From assembly GCA_937925655.1 (NCBI GenBank), contig CALAMC010000005.1:1-15492 (forward strand): a stretch of DNA of 15,492 bases. Reading direction: 5' to 3'. The stretch is from an uncultured candidate division Zixibacteria bacterium (GTDB taxonomy: Bacteria > Zixibacteria > MSB-5A5 > GN15 > PGXB01). The notes beneath the pieces are model-generated. The model searched no databases, was not told the origin of the DNA, and saw only the letters and a list, made by a program, of their open reading frames with translations. Positions 1 through 6,613 of this stretch are shown here, piece by piece (within the stretch, counting starts at the first letter, position 1; each line of letters begins with the position of its first letter). Both the position numbers and the translations under genes were made by a program.

Positions 1-371
1 AGAAGGTCCCAAGGGTTTGGCTGTTCGCCAATTAAAGCGGTACGTGAGCTGGGTTTAGAACGTCGTGAGACAGTTCGGTCCCTATCTGATACGAGCGCAG
101 GATACTTGAGGAGAGCTGACCTTAGTACGAGAGGACCAGGTTGGACCGACCACCAGTACACCTGTTGTCGCGCCAGCGGCATAGCAGGGTAGCTGCCGTC
201 GGGAAGGGATAAGCGCTGAAAGCATATAAGCGCCAAGCCCACTCCAAGATGAGGTATCCCATACCGTAAGGTATCTGAAGGCTCCTGGAAGAAGACCAGG
301 TTGATAGGTCACAGATGTAAGCACTGAAAGGTGTGTGTCGAGTGATACTAATAAGCCGTGCGACTTGATCG
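1..371 (+). rRNA. 23S ribosomal RNA, 3' end (partial)
   Basis: This is the last part (domains V-VI) of the large-subunit rRNA; the gene begins before the window. The A-loop (GGCTGTTCGCC, about 19-29) is followed by the conserved stretch leading to GTTTAGAACGTCGTGAGACA near 53-72. The sarcin-ricin loop, AGTACGAGAGGACC, lies at about 125-138. The 3' boundary is placed after the conserved TACTAATAAGCCGTG segment by analogy with other 23S genes and may be off by a few bases. No protein-coding reading here is credible. Confidence 0.96.
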
Positions 372-472
372 ATTAAATTTCTTTATCAAGCTATCGAAAG
401 GCTCACATGCCTGTGCACCCTGTTGAGGGATGACCACGATTTACAGTCATGAAGATGTCACAAATTCAAAAT
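372..472 (+). other. 23S-5S internal transcribed spacer
   Basis: About 100 bases separate the 23S end from the 5S. I see no tRNA in it. The last ten bases (AAATTCAAAA, 462-471) are repeated exactly just after the 5S at 591-600. The spacer is presumably removed from the precursor by RNases. Confidence 0.7.
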
Positions 473-589
<117 letters not shown>

Positions 590-600
590 TAAATTCAAAA

Positions 601-629
601 GCCCCGACCAAACGGTCGGGGCTTTTTTT
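601..629 (+). terminator. Rho-independent terminator of the rRNA operon
   Basis: A perfect 9-bp stem, GCCCCGACC (601-609) with GGTCGGGGC (614-622), closes a 4-base AAAC loop and is followed by seven T. It lies 11 bases after the 5S and ends the ribosomal transcript, so the gene starting at 705 should need its own promoter. Confidence 0.95.
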
Positions 630-643
630 GTTGAAAAAGTGAT

Positions 644-675
644 TTGAAATTCGTTTATTTATTTTATCATAAAAT
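644..675 (+). promoter_or_regulatory. possible promoter region for the TcmP operon
   Basis: After the strong rRNA terminator the DNA becomes very AT-rich. TTGAAA (644-649) is a fair -35 box. The best -10 candidates are TATCAT (665-670, 15-base spacer) and CATAAA (668-673, 18-base spacer). Neither is convincing; the call rests mainly on the need for a promoter between the terminator and the gene at 705. Confidence 0.3.
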
Positions 676-704
676 AGATCTAGAACTTTGTTCAGGGGGA
701 CTCT

Positions 705-1601
705 ATGGGCAGAAGACCGGAATGCGAACAATGTGAACCGGAGGACAGGAAAAACGAAGGATATCTATGCGAAAAGGTTAAGGCTGCGGATGGATTAAAA
801 GTCAGATGTATTCATGAAGGAAGCGTTTTAAAGCTTAATGTCCTGCGATACTATCTGAAAATATTTTGCGGCGCGATGAAAAACCAGCTCGGCGGTCAGC
901 ATTGTTTTATTGACCTATTCTCTGGACCTGGATTGTGCCATAATAAGGATGCCGAGTTTATTAATAATCAAGATGAAAAAAGCGAAATATTCTTGCCCGG
1001 TTCAGCATTGATTGCCCTTGATCAGACGCCAGCCTTTGCAAAGTATGTTTTTGTTGATATTAACAAGGATACATCGGATATTCTATATAAAAGATGCAAA
1101 AAGCAATTCCATCATTTAATTGATCGAATTGAATTTGTAAATGAGGATGCAAATGCGGTTACAATTGGCAGATTTCAGGACAATTTTGGAATAACTGTGG
1201 TTTTTATAGACCCAAATGGATTGGATATACAGTTTGACACCATTTATAGACTATCAAAACAAAGAAGCATGGATCTAATAATAAATTTTTCGATTCTTGA
1301 TCTCAAAAGGAATGAGGATAATTACCGTCAGGGAAATGATAAAGCAGACCTTTTCTTCGGAACCAATAAATGGCGTAATACGCAGAAAAGAGAATGGTTG
1401 AAATTATATCGAAGCCAATTAAAATTACTGGGGTTCAGAGCAATTGAAAATGAAGATGAATGTGTGATAACCGTTCCCGGTAAGAGTAATGCTCCCATTT
1501 ACCACCTGATATACGCAAGTAAGAATAAGAGAGGATTGGACTTCTGGAGAAAAACCAAGAAGAAATTCCTTCAGCCTGATATTATGGATCGAATACAATG
1601 A
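705..1601 (+). CDS. tcmP: Three-Cys-motif partner (TcmP) family protein
   Basis: This 298-residue protein resembles the TcmP family, named because its genes sit beside genes for a radical-SAM-like protein with a three-cysteine motif, as here. Residues 68-76 (FIDLFSGPG) resemble motif I of class I methyltransferases. An acidic strand end, FVDIN (116-120), and DPNG (169-172) follow in the order expected for a Rossmann-like methyltransferase fold. The family's C-terminal pattern of a hydrophobic strand followed by S-x-N-x-x-G-L-x-F-W is at about 268-281. Cysteines C7, C10 and C22 lie near the N-terminus. GGGGGA lies 6 bases before the ATG, supporting this start. The stop overlaps the next start (ATGA, 1598-1601), so the two are translationally coupled. 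Codons are AT-rich compared with later genes, which hints at transfer. I know of no established biochemical activity; methyl or other group transfer to nucleic acid is only inference. Confidence 0.82.
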   Translation: MGRRPECEQCEPEDRKNEGYLCEKVKAADGLKVRCIHEGSVLKLNVLRYYLKIFCGAMKNQLGGQHCFIDLFSGPGLCHNKDAEFINNQDEKSEIFLPGSALIALDQTPAFAKYVFVDINKDTSDILYKRCKKQFHHLIDRIEFVNEDANAVTIGRFQDNFGITVVFIDPNGLDIQFDTIYRLSKQRSMDLIINFSILDLKRNEDNYRQGNDKADLFFGTNKWRNTQKREWLKLYRSQLKLLGFRAIENEDECVITVPGKSNAPIYHLIYASKNKRGLDFWRKTKKKFLQPDIMDRIQ

Positions 1602-2437
1602 TTAATATATATCGCAAATCCCTGCTTTACAAGACCGGCGTGGAGTACGGCGATTATACTATTAATCATATCGAGGGCTGTGCTCATGGTTGTAACTACC
1701 CCTGTTATGCCATGCTTATGGCCAAAAGGTTCGGTCGAATTAAGACTAATCGGGAATGGCTCAAGCCCAAACTCGTTGCGAATTCGCTCGAATTATTGGA
1801 GCAGGAAATACCCCGGCTGAAAAGCAAGATCAAGTCTGTTCACATGTGTTTTATGTCCGACCCGTTTATGCTCGGTTATCCGGAAATACATAGGATGTCG
1901 CTTGAAATCATTGGCTTATTAAATGCCCATGGAATTATGGTCACGACATTGACAAAGGGAGTTTATCCCGACGATTTATTGGATTTTGGATCGAACCCGG
2001 ATAATGAGTATGGCGTCAGCCTGGTTTCGATTGACCCGCAATATCAGAGGGTTTTTGAGCCGTACTCGGCCAGATGGTTTCAGCGCATCAGAAGTCTGGA
2101 AAGATTACAAAAGCAGGGCGCCAAAACCTGGGTGAGCATGGAGCCATATCCGACGCCCAATATTGTCAAGCAAGATATCATGCAAATATTGGAAAAGCTG
2201 GCTTTTGTGGATAAGATTATTTTCGGCAAATTGAATTATAATGTCAATTCGTCAAAATATCGCGAAAATAAAGAGTTCTATAATAGACTGTCTGACATTG
2301 TAATTGAGTTCTGCCAAAAACGCGGTATTCTATACCATATCAAAAGGGGCACATTTACGCCGGAAATAAACCATACATATTGCCCGCAAATCAGATTGCC
2401 AATGCCGGCGAGGGCCGCGCGATCCGGCGGTTTTTAA
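1598..2437 (+). CDS. Radical-SAM-like three-Cys-motif protein (SPL/COG1533-like), TcmP partner
   Basis: This 279-residue protein looks like a compact radical SAM enzyme of the spore photoproduct lyase-like (COG1533) type. Cluster-binding cysteines are C28, C32 and C36 in GCAHGCNYPCYA. The usual form in this group is C-x-H-G-C-x-Y-C-Y-A (Cx3Cx2C); here a proline makes it Cx3Cx3C. Later barrel motifs fit: CFMSDPF (84-90), TLTKG (117-121), GVSLVSID (139-146), the EPYSxRW...R-I-x-x-L-x-x-L-x-x-x-G-A segment (154-175) and SMEPYPTP (180-187). It overlaps the upstream gene by 4 bases, and no separate Shine-Dalgarno is needed. If active it would bind a 4Fe-4S cluster and SAM in the cytoplasm. Its substrate is unknown; pairing with a methyltransferase-like partner suggests modification or repair of nucleic acid. 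The closest alternatives are Gp37/Gp68-like three-Cys proteins found in phages. Confidence 0.8.
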   Translation: MINIYRKSLLYKTGVEYGDYTINHIEGCAHGCNYPCYAMLMAKRFGRIKTNREWLKPKLVANSLELLEQEIPRLKSKIKSVHMCFMSDPFMLGYPEIHRMSLEIIGLLNAHGIMVTTLTKGVYPDDLLDFGSNPDNEYGVSLVSIDPQYQRVFEPYSARWFQRIRSLERLQKQGAKTWVSMEPYPTPNIVKQDIMQILEKLAFVDKIIFGKLNYNVNSSKYRENKEFYNRLSDIVIEFCQKRGILYHIKRGTFTPEINHTYCPQIRLPMPARAARSGGF

Positions 2438-2695
2438 CTTTTAAAATCGAAACTCCTGTCGCTGTCAACGTCGGTCACGCCGACTTGCCGAAACAGGTAA
2501 CCCACTCAACGGGTGGGAAGTATGTATAGGCAATACTCTCAATTATAAATCCGGCCGAACATAAACGGAAATGCTGGAGCGTCCGATTGGATTCTTTATG
2601 CCGCGATTACAAGTCTTAAATTGTAGTTTTTGCGCAATACCGAAACCAGCCACCCGTTGGGTCGGTTGCAAATTTCCGGACGAATTAAATCACTA
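2438..2695. other. Intergenic region with potential RNA hairpins
   Basis: Between two genes whose 3' ends face each other, no coding frame looks real. Three inverted repeats stand out: CCTGT (2455-2459) with ACAGG (2493-2497), enclosing GTCGG (2470-2474) with CCGAC (2480-2484), and a 7-bp stem CCCACTC/GGGTGGG (2501-2507 with 2511-2517). None is followed by a convincing T-run, so I do not call a terminator. The ten bases CAACGGGTGG (2507-2516) recur inverted at 2650-2659. Confidence 0.5.
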
Positions 2696-3469
2696 TCAAT
2701 CACACGCTCCATTATAGCAGTACAATCGACCGCCGAATTTGTAGCAGCCTTTTTCTCCGGTGGACCGGTATTGCACCGTCTCCTGTTTGCCATTGCCATA
2801 TATGATGGTAAATGTTCCGGCGTCAACCGTGCCTTCCACCGACCAGGTGCCGCTGGCACGGCTCTGGCCGGCCTGGCCCCATTGCCCGGAACCATAGTAG
2901 CCGGATTCATAGCTTTCGAAATAACTGCCGTCGGGGCAAAATGCGATCTGGCTTTCCGACCCACCCCCGCCGCTCAATGTCGAACCGCCGGTATAACTGT
3001 AATACTTTCCGGCCATCTCTTTGGCCAGATCGGCATCGCCACCGGGCTGGCCCGGGGGAGTCACCACGCCTTTTTTCTCATCCGGTTTTACGGCCTGCGC
3101 CGCCGCCCCCGCGGCATAATTCATGGTTCCATCTTTGGCGCTCAAGTCGATATCGAGCCGCACGTCTTTATCGATCAGATAGACCTCCATGACCTTTTCC
3201 CCTACCTTAACCAGATAATGTCCCGGCTGAAGTTTCTTGAAAGCATATTTGCCCAAAAAATTACTGTTGGTGTTGGCCAGCGCCTCATTGCTGTCGGCGT
3301 CGAACAGGGTGACCGTTTTATTAGGAGCGGCCACCGTCGATGATTCCCCCAGAAAGCCGTGAATTTTGTAGGTTTTTTCCGCCTTTTTGGACGGCTGGTT
3401 GGCCGCGGCTGTCAGGGCCATGGCGAAAATGGCGATAAAAATTGTCAATGTGATTATGCGTTTGCCCAT
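2696..3469 (-). CDS. Exported two-domain protein, Cna_B-like N-terminal and Gly/Tyr-rich C-terminal domain, function unknown
   Basis: The 257-residue product starts with a Sec signal peptide (basic MGKR, hydrophobic to about 20, cleavage near AAA-NQ at 23-24). Residues 34-110 look like a small beta-sandwich of the Cna_B/carboxypeptidase-regulatory type: I-H-G-F-L near 36, then LFDADS (55-60), then GKYAFKKLQPGHYLVKV (73-89). A low-complexity linker rich in Ala, Pro and Gly (118-148) follows. The C-terminal domain (about 150-257) is rich in Gly, Ser and Tyr and has four cysteines (C178, C242, C251, C256), with FCPDGSYFESY and GTWSVEG motifs typical of secreted beta-barrel-like proteins. The start is well supported by AGGAGG 7 to 8 bases upstream, and a promoter-like pair lies at 3522-3551. 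I do not recognise a family for the whole protein. It probably acts in the periplasm or on the surface. Confidence 0.82.
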   Translation of the reverse strand: MGKRIITLTIFIAIFAMALTAAANQPSKKAEKTYKIHGFLGESSTVAAPNKTVTLFDADSNEALANTNSNFLGKYAFKKLQPGHYLVKVGEKVMEVYLIDKDVRLDIDLSAKDGTMNYAAGAAAQAVKPDEKKGVVTPPGQPGGDADLAKEMAGKYYSYTGGSTLSGGGGSESQIAFCPDGSYFESYESGYYGSGQWGQAGQSRASGTWSVEGTVDAGTFTIIYGNGKQETVQYRSTGEKGCYKFGGRLYCYNGACD

Positions 3470-3521
3470 AGTTACTCCTCCTTTGCGATGGCAATATTAC
3501 GGCGGGGTTAATGCATACTTA

Positions 3522-3551
3522 AATATACAGCCACCCCGGCCCTCATTTCAA
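3522..3551 (-). promoter_or_regulatory. Predicted sigma-70-type promoter for the minus-strand exported protein gene
   Basis: Read on the minus strand, TTGAAA (plus coordinates 3546-3551) and TATATT (3522-3527) are 18 bases apart, about 50 bases upstream of the ATG at 3469. The spacing and both hexamers fit a vegetative promoter. Confidence 0.5.
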
Positions 3552-3676
3552 ATAGTATTTTGGGGTTATTATGATAAATAAAATAAAGAGGCCCGAATTG
3601 AAATTTTCCCCGGTCGAATCACCTAATCATTTTAAACATATTCGTCGGCCAATCGTAAACCACAAGTAATATTACC

Positions 3677-3682
3677 TATAAT
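3677..3682 (+). promoter_or_regulatory. Candidate -10 box (TATAAT) for the S41 peptidase gene
   Basis: A consensus TATAAT lies 48 bases before the ATG at 3730. The -35 position at 17-base spacing (3654-3659, CGTAAA) is poor, so the call rests on the -10 box alone. The rest of the 260-base divergent region 3470-3729 shows no gene. Confidence 0.38.
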
Positions 3683-3729
3683 AGATTGAAATGATTACAT
3701 TACTCATTCAATAAAACACGGAGGAATCG

Positions 3730-5076
3730 ATGACACTGATAAAAACAATCGGCATGGCCGCGGCCGCCATAGTAATTTTGTCCTGTTCCGCCAACCATGC
3801 CCAGGTAAAAGGATACAATGAAAAGTACTCGGCCGATGAACTTAAGGCCGATTTAACCAAAGCTCGCGACTTGTTTTTGAAAGATCATCCGATGTTTTTC
3901 ATTGACAAAGCGGAGTTTTTGGCCGAATACGAAAAGCAACATAATCTAATCACCGACTCCATGCGCTCGATAGATTTTCTTAAATATCTCGGCCCGATGC
4001 TGTCCAAAATGCGCTGCGGCCACTCCCGCATTTATGCCAATGACACGATCATAAATTACCTGTTCGCCGAGGGCAGCCTTCTGCCGTTGTATGTCGTGAT
4101 TGTCAACGACAGCCTCTTTGTTCGGGCCAGTTTCGGCGAGGATTCCGCGGTAAGCCCCGGTTCGTGCATAAAATCCATAAACGGTCAGACCGGTTCGGAG
4201 ATAATAAAAGTATTAAAAGACAACCTTCCCGCCGACGGCACCAATGAATCATACAAATACTATAATATTAATCTGAAATTCTCCACCAAGTATGCGCAGT
4301 ATATCGGGGACCCCGATGAATATCATCTGGAATTGGTCGCACCCGGAACGGGTGATTCGTATGACGCGACTTTGCGGCGTATCAACCTGACCGATTTCCG
4401 GGCGAAAATGGATGAGTACAATACCACGTTGGGCGCTGCCCAGCCGTTCGGGATGACGTTCGATGACCATAACCGTTATGCCGTCTTGAGGATCGAATCG
4501 TTTTCATATTACGGAGATGAAATAGTTCATTTCAAGGAACCGGTGGATTCGTTTTTCGCGGAAGTCGCGCTCAAAAATATCGGGGCGGTGATAATCGACG
4601 TCCGTGGCAACGACGGCGGCGATCCCTATGCCGGAAATCATCTACTGCAATACATCATGACCGAACCATACAAGTATTTTAGCGAAGAAACCCACGGTTA
4701 CGATGATCTGAAAGCGGCGCAGGTCTTGCATGTTAATTCTTTTCACGGAGAGCTGTATATACTTACCGACGGCGGTTGTTTTTCTACGACAGGGCATTTC
4801 TGCTCGATTCTTAAGTACCATAAGCGCGGGATATTCGTGGGCGAGGAAACGGGCGGCTCCTGGGCCTGCAATGACGCCTCACAGGAACACAGCCTGCCGC
4901 ACACGGGAATCAATATCAATGTGCCTCGTGCCACCTATGCTACGGAGGTCAACGGTCTGGAAAAGGGACGGGGGATAAGACCGGATTATCCCGTCATGGC
5001 AACTATCGACGATTTAATTGCGCGGCGTGATGTTGTCCTTCAGAAAGCAATCGATATTATTCTTGAAAAGAAATGA
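3730..5076 (+). CDS. S41 family peptidase, lipoprotein
   Basis: This 448-residue protein is a probable serine peptidase of family S41 (tail-specific/tricorn-core type). A lipoprotein signal ends in V-I-L-S-C, with Cys19 as the lipid anchor, placing it in the envelope. CGHSRI (96-101) matches the conserved histidine region of tricorn-like S41 members. V-I-I-D-V-R-G-N-D-G-G (287-297) is the usual core strand and turn. TDGGCFSTTGHF (346-357) carries the likely nucleophile Ser352, and GEETGG (371-376) carries the conserved acidic residue after it. No classic PDZ domain is evident; residues 112-240 are a less conserved insertion. The ATG has GGAGG 6 bases upstream. It is followed after 18 bases by a small membrane protein gene, probably in the same transcript. 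Substrate is unknown; cleavage of peptides or protein tails in the periplasm is the family expectation. Confidence 0.9.
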   Translation: MTLIKTIGMAAAAIVILSCSANHAQVKGYNEKYSADELKADLTKARDLFLKDHPMFFIDKAEFLAEYEKQHNLITDSMRSIDFLKYLGPMLSKMRCGHSRIYANDTIINYLFAEGSLLPLYVVIVNDSLFVRASFGEDSAVSPGSCIKSINGQTGSEIIKVLKDNLPADGTNESYKYYNINLKFSTKYAQYIGDPDEYHLELVAPGTGDSYDATLRRINLTDFRAKMDEYNTTLGAAQPFGMTFDDHNRYAVLRIESFSYYGDEIVHFKEPVDSFFAEVALKNIGAVIIDVRGNDGGDPYAGNHLLQYIMTEPYKYFSEETHGYDDLKAAQVLHVNSFHGELYILTDGGCFSTTGHFCSILKYHKRGIFVGEETGGSWACNDASQEHSLPHTGININVPRATYATEVNGLEKGRGIRPDYPVMATIDDLIARRDVVLQKAIDIILEKK

Positions 5077-5094
5077 TACAGCGGGGGAGGAAAA

Positions 5095-5340
5095 ATGCGT
5101 AATCGCAATCTTTGGATCGGCATATTGGGAATGCTGATGCTTCTGGTGGCATTTGGATTAAACCTGGCCAGGGTGACGACGGAAAGCTCAATGCCATATA
5201 TTTGGTTGAATATCATAGGCGCGGGGCTTTCGACCTATTATGCCCTGACGCTCAAGGCATATCCCTTCATTATTCTGGAGTCGGTCTGGTGCGGGGCCGC
5301 GGTTTACAAATTTATTACGGTTTTAATGACGAAATCTTAG
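5095..5340 (+). CDS. Small integral membrane protein, CBU_0592-like
   Basis: An 81-residue, strongly hydrophobic protein with helices at about 6-25, 33-52 and 56-76. The pattern of a first helix, then WLNIIGAGLSTYYAL, then a proline and ILESVWCGAAVYK resembles the CBU_0592-type membrane domain, in which Asn-x-x-Gly, then Leu-Glu-x-x-Trp, are the conserved points. It follows the S41 peptidase by 18 bases with GGGGGAGG in front of the ATG, so they are likely co-expressed. The role is unknown. Its last 18 bases overlap the end of the convergent acyltransferase gene on the minus strand. An overlapping 82-codon frame at 5112-5360 lacks these features and is not real. Confidence 0.75.
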   Translation: MRNRNLWIGILGMLMLLVAFGLNLARVTTESSMPYIWLNIIGAGLSTYYALTLKAYPFIILESVWCGAAVYKFITVLMTKS

Positions 5341-6462
5341 AAAACCGAAATTATCCCTGACGGTGCGAAACGCCCGGGCTTTCTTCAGCATTGATTTTAT
5401 TTTGAGCGGAAGAATACCCGTCAACAGCGATGACAGCCCGTGGGGGAAAATATGAATATCGAAATAATCTCGCTGATCAAGTTCCCAGTTGCGATGCCAG
5501 CTCATGTCGGTCAGGCAGTCGATTTCCTTTATGTCGCCGGCATTGCAGGCAATTTCGACTGTCTTGAGAAACAGGTAATTGCCCGGCGAGTAATGCGAAA
5601 AAGATTCATTGTATGCGATCTTGTTGATTGTTAATCTGTCTCCGATACGAAAGGCCATCTGTGCGGCCATGAAGTCGGTATCGGTCTGAAGAAAATGCCA
5701 TTCGAGGATATTATCGTCGGCCAGGCGACGGCACAGTGCTTTGTAAAATGCGGTCAGGCGCGATGATTTTCCTATGGCGCTTCCCGATTGACCTTTCCAG
5801 CCGGATGATTCCAGTTTCAGGAATTTGTCGATATCATGTTCGGTAATTTCCCGACCTTTAATTACTTTCAGGCTGATCGAACCGAGACTTTCGATATTCC
5901 TGACGGATTTTTTCAGGTTTTTTCTGAAGTTTTTGCTTAAACCGGAATAAAACGACTCAAAATTATTTTGTATTTTAAGATAGGATCCCCGGCCATTGTA
6001 TTCCAGCAATCCCCGCAAGCCTGATGGGCGGGATTTTGCGGCGGCGACAACGGGTGAGGACTCCGGAATTCGGCGCAAAATCAAATGCGACCAGCGCGGA
6101 TAAATCGAAGACAGGTGTTCAACCATGACCCCGATAATTTCGCGCTCCTGCCCCGGTTTTAGAAGGAAATCGACCGATATGGTGTGCCAATCAAACGGGG
6201 TTTCAAGTAATGGTTTGGATGAAAATTCAATAACCGGCAAAATCCCGATCAATTCATCGTTTTCAGAGGCCAGTAGTATCTTCCAGCTTTTAACAATGTC
6301 GGGGGGGTTTTCCAGAAAAGAGTGTATCCATGAAAAGGTCATGGTGGGCGATTGGCATCCGGCCGAATGATACAGACGATTCCATGCATTATTCAGGGGA
6401 ACCATTAATTCAAGGGCGTTAATGTGTTTGACCGCGATACTCGATTTTATTGCAGTATGCAA
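5323..6462 (-). CDS. GNAT/FemAB-like acetyltransferase (CelD/BcsL type)
   Basis: This 379-residue cytoplasmic protein fits the acetyltransferase family with two GNAT-like folds known from CelD/BcsL and FemAB relatives. Signs are an N-terminal half with W-x-x-L...SWIHSFLE (about 45-52) and LIGILPVIEF, the basic signature L-S-K-N-F-R-K-N-L-K-K-S-x-R-N (near 175-189), and a C-terminal half with FMAAQMAFRIGDRLTINKIAYNESFSHYSPGNYLFLKTVE, where acyl donor binding is expected. Such proteins transfer acyl or aminoacyl groups in polysaccharide, lipid or peptidoglycan synthesis; the substrate here cannot be read from sequence. The start is TTG (6460-6462), with AGGCGG 8 bases upstream and an in-frame stop just beyond, so no longer start exists; an internal ATG at codon 20 is the alternative. 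The 3' end overlaps the convergent membrane protein gene by 18 bases. Confidence 0.82.
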   Translation of the reverse strand: MHTAIKSSIAVKHINALELMVPLNNAWNRLYHSAGCQSPTMTFSWIHSFLENPPDIVKSWKILLASENDELIGILPVIEFSSKPLLETPFDWHTISVDFLLKPGQEREIIGVMVEHLSSIYPRWSHLILRRIPESSPVVAAAKSRPSGLRGLLEYNGRGSYLKIQNNFESFYSGLSKNFRKNLKKSVRNIESLGSISLKVIKGREITEHDIDKFLKLESSGWKGQSGSAIGKSSRLTAFYKALCRRLADDNILEWHFLQTDTDFMAAQMAFRIGDRLTINKIAYNESFSHYSPGNYLFLKTVEIACNAGDIKEIDCLTDMSWHRNWELDQRDYFDIHIFPHGLSSLLTGILPLKIKSMLKKARAFRTVRDNFGFLRFRH

Positions 6463-6613
6463 TTTGGCTACCGCCTGTTATCTGGCCATATATTCAATAC
6501 AATAAAAACATCCCGGCAGAGCATTCTCGAGGCTGAAAGTTAATAATGCCTCCCGGCTAAAACAAAACGCTATAAAAATTATTAATGCAAGCCTTTTTTA
6601 TCCGGTTTTTTCG

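Noticed and set aside
1598..2437. Assignment as a genuine spore photoproduct lyase or DNA photolesion repair enzyme
   Set aside because: Only the general SPL-like barrel motifs are present, the cysteine spacing differs, and the length and TcmP partner point to another function.
2596..3343. Long open frames overlapping the exported protein gene (2630-3343 and 2812-3192 plus; 2596-2964 minus)
   Set aside because: The frame at 2696-3469 minus has a signal peptide, coherent domains and a strong ribosome site. The others show only the composition of a shadow frame.
6499..6560. Inverted and direct repeats (CCCGGC twice, GCATT/AATGC) between the acyltransferase and msrBA genes, considered as a terminator
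   Set aside because: The stem needs a bulge and a long loop, and no T-run follows on the relevant strand.
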